From Ptiloglossa arizonensis (taxonomy: Eukaryota > Arthropoda > Insecta > Hymenoptera > Colletidae): a stretch of 64,000 nucleotides of DNA. Both the position numbers and the translations under genes were made by a program. Within the stretch, counting starts at the first letter, position 1; every line of letters begins with the position of its first letter. A model generated the notes under the pieces. That model saw nothing but the letters and a program-made list of their open reading frames with translations. It was not told where the DNA came from and ran no database searches. Below are positions 25,726-38,255 of this stretch, one piece after another. The stretch lies in assembly GCF_051014685.1 (NCBI RefSeq), contig NW_027479518.1, positions 1-64,000 of the forward strand, written 5' to 3'.

Positions 25726-28700
25726 TTTCTCAAGCGTTTCTTACCTCCAAACTGCCATATCTCGCGAACCGATTGACCAATCCGCAAAATTTCTGTTGCA
25801 TCTGAAAGTAGAAACTCGCCCGATTACAACGGTATGCGTACTTTTCCCCTAGGCCGTTCTAGTTACTCGTTTCGAGCATCAGAACTGCGTAAATTTTGAG
25901 TTTCTCAAGCGTTTCTTACCACCAAACTACCATATCTCGCGAACGGTTCGACCAATCCGCAAAATTTCTGTTGCTTCTGAAAGTAGAAACTCGCCCGATT
26001 ACAACGGTATGCGTACTTTTCCCCTAGGCCGTTCTAGTTATTCGTTTCGAGCATCAGAACTGCGAAAATTTTGAGTTTCTCAAGCGTTTCTTACCTCCAA
26101 ACTGCCATATCTCGCGAACGGATTGACCAATCCGCAAAATTTCTGTTGCATCTGAGAGTAGAAACGCGCCCGATTACAACGGTATGCGTACTTTTCCCCT
26201 AGGCCGTTCTAGTTATTCGTTTCGAGCATCAGAACTGCGAAAATTTTGAGTTTCTCAAGCGTTTCTTACCTCCAAACTGCCATATCTCGCGAACGGATAG
26301 ACCAATCCGCAAAATTTCTATTGCATCTGAATGTAGAAACTCGCCCGATTACAACGGCATGTGTAGTTTTCCCCTAGGCCGTTCCAGGTATTCGTTTCGA
26401 GCATCAGAACTGCGAAAATTTTGAGTTTCTGAAGCGTTTCTTACCTCCAAACTGCCATATCTCGCGAACGGATTGACCAATCCGCAAAATTTCTGTTGCA
26501 TCTGAAAGTAGAAACTCGCCCGATTACAACGGTATGCGTACTTTTCCCCTAGGCCGTTCTAGTTATTCGTTTCGAGCATCAGAACTGCGAAAATTTTGAG
26601 TTTCTCAAGCGTTTCTTACCTCCAAACTGCCATATCTCGCGAACGGATTGACCAATCCGCAAAATTTCTGTTGCATCTGAAAGTAGAAACTCGCCCGATT
26701 ACAACGGTATGCGTACTTTTCCCCTAGGCCGTTCTAGTTACTCGTTTCGAGCATCAGAACTGCGAAAATTTTGAGTTTCTCAAGCGTTTCTTACCTCCAA
26801 ACTGCCATATCTCGCGAACGGATTGACCAATCCGCAAAATTTCTGTTGCATCTGAAAGTAGAAACTCGCCCGATTACAACGGTAGGTGTAGTTTTCCCCT
26901 AGGCCGTTCTAGTTATTCGTTTCGAGCATCAGAACTGCGAAAATTTTGAGTTTCTCAAGCGTTTCTTACCTCCAAACTTCCATATCTCGCGAACGGATTG
27001 ACCAATCCGCAAAATTTCTGTTGCTTCTGAAAGTAGAAACTCGCCCGATTACAACGGTATGCGTACTTCTCCCCTAGGCCGTTGTAGTCATTCGTTTCGA
27101 GCATCAGAACTGCGAAAATTTTGAGTTTCTCAAGCGTTTCTTATCTCCAAACTGCCATATCTCGCGAACGGATTCACCAATCCGCAAAATTTCTGTTGCT
27201 TCTGAAAGTAGAAACTCGCCCGATTACAACGGTATGCGTACTTTTCCCCTAGGCCGTTCTAGTTATTCGTTTCGAGCATCAGAACTGCGAAAATTTTGAG
27301 TTTCTCAAGCGTTTCTTACATCCAAACTGCCATATCTCGCGAACGGATTGACCAATCCGCAAAATTTCTGTTGCATCTGAAAGTAGAAACTCGCCCGATT
27401 ACAACGGTATGTGTAGTTTTCCCCTACGCCGTTCTAGTTATTCGTTTCAAGCATCAGAACTGCGAAAATTTTGAGTTTCTCAAGCGTTTCTTACATCCAA
27501 ACTGCCATATCTCGCGAACGGATTGACAAATCCGCAAAATTTCTGTTGCATCTGAAAGCAGAAACTCGCCCGATTACAACGGTATGCGTACTTTTCCCCT
27601 AGGCCGTTCTAGTTATTTGTTTCGAGCATCAGAACTGCGAAAATTTTGAGTTTCTCAAGCGTTTCTTACATCCAAACTGCCATATCTCGCGAACGGATTG
27701 ACCAATCCGCAAAATTTCTGTTGCATCTGAAAGCAGAAACTCGCCCGATTACAACGGTATGCGTACTTTTCCCCTAGGCCGTTCTAGTTATTTGTTTCGA
27801 GCATCAGAACTGCGAAAATTTTGAGTTTCTCAAGCGTTTCTTACATCCAAACTGCCATATCTCGCGAACGGATTGACCAATCCGCAAAATTTCTGTTGCA
27901 TCTGAAAGCAGAAACTCGCCCGATTACAACGGTATGCGTACTTTTCCCCTATGCCGTTCTAGTTACTCGTTTCGAGCATCAGAACTGCAAAAATTTTGAG
28001 TTTCTCAAGCGTTTCTTACCTCCAAACTACCATATCTCGCGAACGGATTCACCAATCCGCAAAATTTCTGTTGCTTCTGAAAGTAGAAACTCGCCCGATT
28101 ACAACGGTATGCGTACTTCTCCCCTAGGCCGTTGTAGTCATTCGTTTCGAGCATCAGAACTGCGAAAATTTTGAGTTTCTCAAGCGTTTCTTATCTCCAA
28201 ACTGCCATATCTCGCGAACGGATTCACCAATCCGCAAAATTTCTGTTGCTTCTGAAAGTAGAAACTCGCCCGATTACAACGGTATGCGTACTTTTCCCCT
28301 AGGCCGTTCTAGTTATTCGTTTCGAGCATCAGAACTGCGAAAATTTTGAGTTTCTCAAGCGTTTCTTACCTCCAAACTGCCATATCTCGCGAACGGATTG
28401 ACCAATCCGCAAAATTTCTGTTGCATCTGAAAGTAGAAACTCGCCCGATTACAACGGTATGTGTAGTTTTCCCCTAGGCCGTTCCAGTTATTCGTTTCGA
28501 GCATCAGAACTGTGAAAATTTTGAGTTTCTCAAGCGTTTCTTACCTCCAAACTGCCATATCTCGCGAACGGATTGACCAATCCCCAAAATTTCTGTTGCA
28601 TCTGAAAGTATAAACTCGCCCGATTACAACGGTATGTGTAGTTTTCCCCTAGGCCGTTCTAGTTATTCGTTTCGAGCATCAGAACTGCGAAAATTTTGAG

Positions 28701-29950
28701 TTTCTCAAGCGTTTCTTACATCCAAACTGCCATATCTCGCGAACGGATTGACCAATCCGCAAAATTTCTGTTGCATCTGAAAGTAGAAACTCGCCCGATT
28801 ACAACGGTATGCGCGCTTTTCCCATATGCCGTTCTAGTTACTCGTTTCGAGCATCAGAACTGCAAAAATTTTGAGTTTCTCAAGCGTTTCTTACCTCCAA
28901 ACTACCATATCTCGCGGACGGATTCACCAATCCGCAAAATTTCTGTTGCTTCTGAAAGTAGAAACTCGCCCGATTACAACGGTATGCGTACTTTTCCCCT
29001 AGGCCGTTCTAGTTATTCGTTTCGAGCATCAGAACTGCGAAAATTTTGAGTTTCTCAAGCGTTTCTTACCTCCAAACTGCCATATCTCGCGAACGGATTG
29101 ACCAATCCGCAAAATTTCTGTTGCATCTGAAAGTAGAAACTCGCCCGATTACAACGGTATGTGTAGTTTTCCCCTAGGCCGTTCCAGTTATTCGTTTCGA
29201 GCATCAGAACTGTGAAAATTTTGAGTTTCTCAAGCGTTTCTTACCTCCAAACTGCCATATCTCGCGAACGGATTGACCAATCCCCAAAATTTCTGTTGCA
29301 TCTGAAAGTATAAACTCGCCCGATTACAACGGTATGTGTAGTTTTCCCCTAGGCCGTTCTAGTTATTCGTTTCGAGCATCAGAACTGCGAAAATTTTGAG
29401 TTTCTCAAGCGTTTCTTACATCCAAACTGCCATATCTCGCGAACGGATTGACCAATCCGCAAAATTTCTGTTGCATCTGAAAGTAGAAACTCGCCCGATT
29501 ACAACGGTATGCGCGCTTTTCCCATATGCCGTTCTAGTTACTCGTTTCGAGCATCAGAACTGCAAAAATTTTGAGTTTCTCAAGCGTTTCTTACCTCCAA
29601 ACTACCATATCTCGCGGACGGATTCACCAATCCGCAAAATTTCTGTTGCTTCTGAAAGTAGAAACTCGCCCGATTACAACGGTATGCGTACTTCTCCCCT
29701 AGGCCGTTGTAGTCATTCGTTTCGAGCATCAGAACTGCGAAAATTTTGAGTTTCTCAAGCGTTTCTTATCTCCAAACTGCCATATCTCGCGAACGGATTG
29801 ACCAATCCGCAAAATTTCTGTTGCATCTGAAAGCAGAAACTCGCCCGATTACAACGGTATGCGTACTTTTCCCCTAGGCCGTTCTAGTTACTCGTTTCGA
29901 GCATCAGAACTGCGAAAATTTTCAGTTTCTCAAGCGTTTCTTATCTCCAA
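25726..29950 (+). repeat. Truncated third super-block copy with a 4-monomer tandem duplication
   Basis: Markers at 601 and 781 recur at 26,151 and 26,331 (offset 25,550). From the GGTAGGTG monomer the offset is 24,500 (2381 to 26,881, 3326 to 27,826). A 700-bp repeat near 28,350-29,750 shares the private variants GTATAAAC (28,608 and 29,308) and GCGCGC (28,811 and 29,511) in both units, so it is recent. Similarity to the first copy ends near 29,950, where monomers with ACAAAGG and TTTTACCC begin. Confidence 0.83.
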
Positions 29951-31370
29951 ACTGCCATATCTCGCGAACGGATTGACCAATCCGCAAAATTTCTGTTGCA
30001 TCTGAAAGTAGAAACTCGCCCGATTACAAAGGTATGCGTACTTTTACCCTATGCCGTTCTAGTTACTCGTTTCGAGCATCAGAACTGCGAAAATTTTGAG
30101 TTTCTCAAGCGTTTCTTACCTCCAAACTGCCATATCTCGCGAACGGATAGACCAATCCACAAAATTTCTATTGCATCTGAAAGTAGAAACTCGCCCGATT
30201 ACAACGGTGTGCGTACTTTTCCCCTAGGCCGTTCTAGTTATTCGTTTCGAGCATCAGAACTGCGAAAATTTTGAGTTTCTCAAGCGTTTCTTACCTCCAA
30301 ACCACCATATCTCGCGAACGGATTGACCAATCCGCAAAATTTCTGTTGCATCTGAAAGTAGAAACTCGCCCGATTACAACGGTATGCGTACTTTTCCCCT
30401 AGGCCGTTCTAGTTATTCGTTTCGAGCATCAGAACTGCGAAAATTTTGAGTTTCTCAAGCGTTTCTTACCTCCAAACTGCCATATCTCGCGAACGGATTG
30501 ACCAACCCGCAAAATTTCTGTTGCATCTGAAAGTAGAAACTCGCCCGATTACAACAGTATGCGTACTTTTCCCCTAGGCCGTTCTAGTTATTCGTTTCGA
30601 GCATCAGAACTGCGAAAATTTTGAGTTTCTCAAGCGTTTCTTACCTCCAAACTGCCATATCTCGCGAACGGATTGACCAATCCGCAAAATTTCTGTTGCA
30701 TCTGAAAGTAGAAACTCGCCCGATTACAACGGCATGCGTACTTTTCCCCTAGGCCGTTCTAGTTACTCGTTTCGAGCATCAGAACTGCGAAAATTTTGAG
30801 TTTCTCAAGCGTTTCTTACCTCCAAACTGCCATATCTCGCGAACGGATTGACCAATCCGCAAAATTTCCGTTGCATCTGAAAGTAGAAACTCGCCCGATT
30901 ACAACGGTATGCGTACTTTTCCCCTAGGCCGTTCTAGTTATTCGTTTCGAGCATCAGAACTGCGAAAATTTTGAGTTTCTCAAGCGTTTCTTACATCCAA
31001 ACTGCCATATCTCGCGAACGGATTGACCAATCCGCAAAATTTCTGTTGCATCTGAAAGTAGAAACTCGCCCGATTACAACGGTATGTGTAGTTTTCCCCT
31101 AGGCCGTTCTAGTTAGTCGTTTCGAGCATCAGAACTGCGAAAATTTTGAGTTTCTCAAGCGTTTCTTACATCCAAACTGCCATATCTCGCGAACGGATTG
31201 ACAAATCCGCAAAATTTCTGTTGCATCTGAAAGCAGAAACTCGCCCGATTACAACGGTATGCGTACTTTTCCCCTAGGCCGTTCTAGTTATTTGTTTCGA
31301 GCATCAGAACTGCGAAAATTTTGAGTTTCTCAAGCGTTTCTTACATCCAAACTGCCATATCTCGCGAACG
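29951..31370 (+). repeat. Near-consensus monomers without obvious higher-order repeat
   Basis: These are about eight monomers. The four from 30,276 to 30,975 each differ from the consensus by about one or two mostly private substitutions (for example CCAAACCACC, ACCAACCC, ACAACAG, TTTCCGTTG). I see no second copy of this series in the window. It is followed by TTACATCC monomers resembling the super-block type, with GACAAATCC at 31,200. Confidence 0.7.
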
Positions 31371-34300
31371 GATTGACCAATCCGCAAAATTTCTGTTGCA
31401 TCTGAAAGCAGAAACTCGCCCGATTACAACGGTATGCGTACTTTTCCCCTAGGCCGTTCTAGTTATTTGTTTCGAGCATCAGAACTGCGAAAATTTTGAG
31501 TTTCTCAAGCGTTTCTTACATCCAAACTGCCATATCTCGCGAACGGATTGACCAATCCGCAAAATTTCTGTTGCATCTGAAAGCAGAAACTCGCCCGATT
31601 ACAACGGTATGCGTACTTTTCCCCTATGCCGTTCTAGTTACTCGTTTCGAGCATCAGAACTGCGAAAATTTTGAGTTTCTCAAGCGTTTCTTACATCCAA
31701 ACTGCCATATCTCGCGAACGGATTGACCAATCCGCAAAATTTCTGTTGCATCTGAAAGCAGAAACTCGCCCGATTACAACGATATGCGTACTTTTCCCCT
31801 ATATCGTTCTAGTTACTCGTTTCGAACACCAGAACTGCGAAAATTTTGAGTTCCTCAAGCGTTTCTTATTTCCAAACTGCCATATCTCGCGAACGGATTG
31901 ACCAATCCGCAAAATTTCTGTTGCATCTGAAAGCAGAAACTCGCCCGATTACAACGGTATGCGTACTTTTCCCCTATGCCGTTCTAGTTACTTGTTTCGA
32001 GCATCAGAACTGCAAAAATTTTGAGTTTCTCAAGCCTTTCTTACCTCCAAACTACCATATCTCGCGAACGGATTCACCAATCCGCAAAATTTCTGTTGCT
32101 TCTGAAAGTAGAAACTCGCCCGATTACAACGGTGTGCGTACTTCTCCCCTATGCCGTTGTAGTCATTCGTTTCGAGCATCAGAACTGCGAAAATTTTGAG
32201 TTTCTCAAGCGTTTCTTATCTCCAAACTGCCATATCTCGCGAACGGATTGACCAATCCGCAAAATTTTTGTTGCATCTGAAAGCAGAAACTCGCCCGATT
32301 ACAACGGTATGCGTACTTTTCCCCTAGGCCGTTCTAGTTACTCGTTTCGAGCATCAGAACTGCGAAAATTTTCAGTTTCTCAAGGGTTTCTTATCTCCAA
32401 ACTGCCATATCTCGCGAACGGATTGACCAATCCGCAAAATTTCTGTTGCATCTGAAAGTAGAAACTCGCCCGATTACAAAGGTATGCGTACTTTTCCCCT
32501 ATGCCGTTCTAGTTACTCGTTTCGAGCATCAGAACTGCGAAAATTTTGAGTTTCTCAAGCGTTTCTTACCTCCAAACTGCCATATCTCGCGAACGGATAG
32601 ACCAATCCGCAAAATTTCTATTGCATCTGAAAGTAGAAACTCGCCCGATTACAACGGTATGTGTAGTTTTCCACTAGGCCGTTCCAGTTATTCGTTTCGA
32701 GCATCAGAACTGCGAAAATTTTGAGTTTCTCAAGCGTTTCTTACCTCCAAACTGCCATATCTCGCGAACGGATTGACCAATCCGCAAAATTTCTATTGCA
32801 TCTGAAAGTAGAAACTCGCCCGATTACAACGGTGTGTGTAGTTTTCCACTAGGCCGTTCCAGTTATTCGTTTCGAGCATCAGAACTGCGAAAATTTTGAG
32901 TTTCTCAAGCGTTTCTTACCTCCAAACTGCCATATCTCGCGAACGGATTGGCCAATCCGCAAAATTTCTGTTGCATCTGAAAGTAGAAACTCGCCCGATT
33001 ACAACGGTATTTGTAGTTTTCCCCTAGGCCGTTCTAGTTATTCGTTTCGAGCATCAGAACTGCGAAAATTTTGAGTTTCTCAAGCGTTTCTTACATCCAA
33101 ACTGCCATATCTCGCGAACGGATTGACCAATCCGCAAAATTTCTGTTGCATCTGAAAGCAGAAACTCGCCCGATTACAACGATATGCGTACTTTTCCCCT
33201 ATGCCGTTCTAGTTACTCGTTTCGAACACCAGAACTGCGAAAATTTTGAGTTCCTCAATCGTTTCTTATTTCCAAACTGCCATATCTCGCGAACGGATTG
33301 ACCAATCCGCAAAATTTCTGTTGCATCTGAAAGCAGAAACTCGCCCGATTACAACGGTATGCGTACTTTTCCCCTAGGCCGTTCTAGTTATTTGTTTCGA
33401 GCATCAGAACTGCGAAAATTTTGAGTTTCTCAAGCGTTTCTTACATCCAAACTGCCATATCTCGCGAACGGATTGACCAATCCGCAAAATTTCTGTTGCA
33501 TCTGAAAGCAGAAACTCGCCCGATTACAACGGTATGCGTACTTTTCCCCTATGCCGTTCTAGTTACTCGTTTCGAGCATCAGAACTGCGAAAATTTTGAG
33601 TTTCTCAAGCGTTTCTTACATCCAAACTGCCATATCTCGCGAACGGATTGACCAATCCGCAAAATTTCTGTTGCATCTGAAAGCAGAAACTCGCCCGATT
33701 ACAACGATATGCGTACTTTTCCCCTATATCGTTCTAGTTACTCGTTTCGAACACCAGAACTGCGAAAATTTTGAGTTCCTCAAGCGTTTCTTATTTCCAA
33801 ACTGCCATATCTCGCGAACGGATTGACCAATCCGCAAAATTTCTGTTGCATCTGAAAGCAGAAACTCGCCCGATTACAACGGTATGCGTACTTTTCCCCT
33901 ATGCCGTTCTAGTTACTCGTTTCGAGCATCAGAACTGCAAAAATTTTGAGTTTCTCAACCGTTTCTTACCTCCAAACTACCATATCTCGCGAACGGATTC
34001 ACCAATCCGCAAAATTTCTGTTGCTTCTGAAAGTAGAAACTCGCCCGATTACAACGGTGTGCGTACTTCTCCCCTATGCCGTTGTAGTCATTCGTTTCGA
34101 GCATCAGAACTGCGAAAATTTTGAGTTTCTCAAGCGTTTCTTATCTCCAAACTGCCATATCTCGCGAACGGATTGACCAATCCGCAAAATTTTTGTTGCA
34201 TCTGAAAGCAGAAACTCGCCCGATTACAACGGTATGCGTACTTTTCCCCTAGGCCGTTCTAGTTACTCGTTTCGAGCATCAGAACTGCGAAAATTTTCAG

Positions 34301-35220
34301 TTTCTCAAGGGTTTCTTATCTCCAAACTGCCATATCTCGCGAACGGATTGACCAATCCGCAAAATTTCTGTTGCATCTGAAAGTAGAAACTCGCCCGATT
34401 ACAAAGGTATGCGTACTTTTCCCCTATGCCGTTCTAGTTACTCGTTTCGAGCATCAGAACTGCGAAAATTTTGAGTTTCTCAAGCGTTTCTTACCTCCAA
34501 ACTGCCATATCTCGCGAACGGATAGACCAATCCGCAAAATTTCTATTGCATCTGAAAGTAGAAACTCGCCCGATTACAACGGTATGTGTAGTTTTCCACT
34601 AGGCCGTTCCAGTTATTCGTTTCGAGCATCAGAACTGCGAAAATTTTGAGTTTCTCAAGCGTTTCTTACCTCCAAACTGCCATATCTCGCGAACGGATTG
34701 ACCAATCCGCAAAATTTCTATTGCATCTGAAAGTAGAAACTCGCCCGATTACAACGGTGTGTGTAGTTTTCCACTAGGCCGTTCCAGTTATTCGTTTCGA
34801 GCATCAGAACTGCGAAAATTTTGAGTTTCTCAAGCGTTTCTTACCTCCAAACTGCCATATCTCGCGAACGGATTGGCCAATCCGCAAAATTTCTGTTGCA
34901 TCTGAAAGTAGAAACTCGCCCGATTACAACGGTATTTGTAGTTTTCCCCTAGGCCGTTCTAGTTATTCGTTTCGAGCATCAGAACTGCGAAAATTTTGAG
35001 TTTCTCAAGCGTTTCTTACATCCAAACTGCCATATCTCGCGAACGGATTGACCAATCCGCAAAATTTCTGTTGCATCTGAAAGCAGAAACTCGCCCGATT
35101 ACAACGATATGCGTACTTTTCCCCTATGCCGTTCTAGTTACTCGTTTCGAACACCAGAACTGCGAAAATTTTGAGTTCCTCAATCGTTTCTTATTTCCAA
35201 ACTGCCATATCTCGCGAACG
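31371..35220 (+). repeat. 11-monomer higher-order unit present twice (1,925-bp period)
   Basis: Units at about 31,371-33,295 and 33,296-35,220 match monomer for monomer at an offset of 1,925 bp (11 x 175). Shared rare variants in the same order include CCTATATCG, TTCGAACACC, GAGTTCCTC, AATTTTTGTTG, TCTCAAGGG, ACAAAGG, GGTGTGTG, the GGATTGGCCAATCC palindrome and GGTATTTG. A few single-base differences separate the units, for example TTACTTG against TTACTCG near 31,990 and 33,915. The left unit is joined to TTACATCC monomers and the right unit to a TTTTCAG monomer. Confidence 0.92.
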
Positions 35221-38200
35221 GATTGACCAATCCGCAAAATTTCTGTTGCATCTGAAAGCAGAAACTCGCCCGATTACAACGGTATGCGTACTTTTCCCCT
35301 AGGCCGTTCTAGTTACTCGTTTCGAGCATCAGAACTGCGAAAATTTTCAGTTTCTCAAGCGTTTCTTATCTCCAAACTGCCATATCTCGCGAACGGATTG
35401 ATCAATCCGCAAAATTTCTGTTGCATCTGAAAGTAGAAACTCGCCCGATTACAACGGTATGCGCACTTTTCCCCTAGGCTGTTCTAGTTATTCGTTTCGA
35501 GCATCAGAACTGCGAAAATTTTGAGTTTCTCAAGCGTTTCTTACCTCCAAACTGCCATATCTCGCGAACGGATTGACCAATCCGCAAAATTTCGGTTGCA
35601 TCTGAAAGTAGAAACTAGCCCGATTACAACGGTAGGTTTAGTTTTCCCCTAGCCCGTTCTAGTTATTCGTTTCGAGCATCAGAACTGCGAAAATTTTGAG
35701 TTTCTCAAGCGTTTCTTACATCCAAACTGCCATATCTCGCGAACGGATTGACCAATCCGCAAAATTTCTGTTGCATCTGAAACTAGAAACTCGCCCGATT
35801 ACAACGGTATGTGTAGTTTTCCCCTAGGCCGTTCTAGTTATTCGTTTCGAGCATCAGAACAGCGAAAATTTTGAGTTTCTCAAGCGTTTCTTACATCCAA
35901 ACTGCCATATCTCGCGAACGGATTGACAAATCCGCAAAATTTCTGTTGCATCTGAAAGCAGAAACTCGCCCGATTACAACGGTATGCGTACTTCTCCCCT
36001 AGGCCGTTGTAGTCATTCGTTTCGAGCATCAGAACTGCGAAAATTATGAGTTTCTCAAGCGTTTCTTACCTCCAAACTGCCATATCTCGCGAACGGATTG
36101 ATCAATCCGCCAAATTTCTGTTGCATCTGAAAGTAGAAACTCGCCCGATTACAACGGTATGCGTACTTTTCCCCTAGGCCGTTCTAGTTACTCGTTTCGA
36201 GCATCAGAACTGCGAAAATTTTGAGTTTCTCAAGCGTTTCTTATCTCCAAACTGCCATATCTCGCGAACGGATAGATCAATCCGCAAAATTTCTGTTGCA
36301 TCTGAAAGTAGAAACTCGCCCGATTACAACGGTATGCGCACTTTTCCCCTAGGCCGTCCTAGTTATTCGTGTCGAGCATCAGAACTGCGAAAATTTTGAG
36401 TTTCTCAAGCGTTTCTTACCTCCAAACTACCATATCTCGCGAACGGATTCACCAATCCGCAAAATTTCTGTTGCTTCTGAAAGTAGAAACTCGCCCGATT
36501 ACAACGGTATGCGTACTTCTCCCCTAGGCCGTTGTAGTCATTCGTTTCGAGCATCAGAACTGCGAAAATTTTGAGTTTCTCAAGCGTTTCTTATCTCCAA
36601 ACTGCCATATCTCGCGAACGGATTGATCAATCCGCAAAATTTCTGTTGCATCTGAAAGTAGAAACTCGCCCGATTACAACGGTATTCGCACTTTTCCCCT
36701 AGGCGGTTCTAATTATTCGTTTCGAGCATCAGAACTGCGAAAATTTTGAGTTTCTCAAGCGTTTCTTACCTCCAAACTGCCATATCTCGCGAACGGATTG
36801 ACAAATCCGCAAAATTCCTGTTGCATCTGAAAGTAGAAACTCGCCCGATTACAACGGTAGGTGTAGTTTTCCCCTAGGCCGTTCTAGTTATTCGTTTCGA
36901 GCATTATCACTGCGAAAATTTTGAGTTTCTGAAGCGTTTCTTACCTCCAAACTGCCATATCTCGCGAACGGATTGACCAAACCGCAAAATTTCTGTTGCT
37001 TCTGAAAGTAGAAACTCGCCCGATTACAACGGTATGCGTACTTCTCCCCTAGGCCGTTCTAGTTATTCGTTTCGAGCATCAGAACTGCGAAAATTTTGAG
37101 TTTCTCAAGCGTTTCTTACCTCCAAACTGCCATATCTCGCGAACGGATAGACCAATCCGCAAAATTTCTATTGCATCTGAAAGTAGAAACTCGCTCGATT
37201 ACAACGGTATGTGTAGTTTTCCACTAGGCCGTTCCAGTTATTCGTTTCGAGCATCAGAACTACGAAAATTTTGAGTTTCTCAAGCGTTTCTTACCTCCAA
37301 ACTGCCATATCTCGCGAACGGATTGACCAATCCGCAAAATTTCTATTGCATCTGAAAGTAGAAACTCGCCCGATTACAACGGTATGTGTAGTTTTCCACT
37401 AGGCCGTTCCAGTTATTCGTTTCGAGCATCAGAACTGCGAAAATTTTGAGTTTCTCAAGCGTTTCTTACCTCCAAACTGCCATATCTCGCGAACGGATTG
37501 ACCAATCCGCAAAATTTCTGTTGCATCTGAAAGTAGAAACTCGCCCGATTACAACGGTATGTGTAGTTTTCCCCTAGTCCGTTCTAGTTATTCGTTTCGA
37601 GCATCAGAACTGCGAAAATTTTGAGTTTCTCAAGCGTTTCTTACATCCAAACTGCCATATCTCGCGAACGGATTGACCAATCCGCAAAATTTCTGTTGCA
37701 TCTGAAAGCAGAAACTCGCTCGATTACAACGGTATGCGTACTATTCCCCTAGGCCGTTCTAGTTACTCGTTTCGAGCATCAGAACTGCGAAAATTTTCAG
37801 TTTCTCAAGCGTTTCTTATCTCCAAACTGCCATATCTCGCGAACGGATTGATCAATCCGCAAAATTTCTGTTGCATCTGAAAGTAGAAACTCGCCCGATT
37901 ACAACGGTATGCGCACTTTTCCCCTAGGCCGTTCTAGTTATTCGTTTCGAGCATCAGAACTGCGAAAATTTTGAGTTTCTCAAGCGTTTCTTACATCCAA
38001 ACGGCCATATCTCGCGAACGGATTGACCATTCCGCATGATTTCTGCTGCATCTGAGAGTAGAAACTCGCCCGATAACAACGGTATGCGCACTTTTCCCCT
38101 AGGCCGTTCTAGTTATTCGTGTCGAGCATCAGAACTGCGAAAATTTTGAGTTTCTCAAGCGTTTCTTACCTCCAAACTACCATATCTCGCGAACGGATTC

Positions 38201-38255
38201 ACCAATCCGCAAAATTTCTGTTGCTTCTGAAAGTAGAAACTCGCCCGATTACAAC
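35221..38255 (+). repeat. Mixed monomers, mostly no clear higher-order period
   Basis: About 17 monomers of diverse types follow one another. The perfect GATC-centred palindrome becomes frequent from 35,394. A few rare variants occur once each, such as AATTATGAG near 36,049 and GCATTATCAC near 36,904. Two adjacent monomers near 37,130-37,440 share CCACTAGG and GTTCCAG with the 11-monomer unit. The first member of the ATTCCGCATGATTT subfamily appears at about 38,030. No gene-like segment is visible. Confidence 0.75.
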
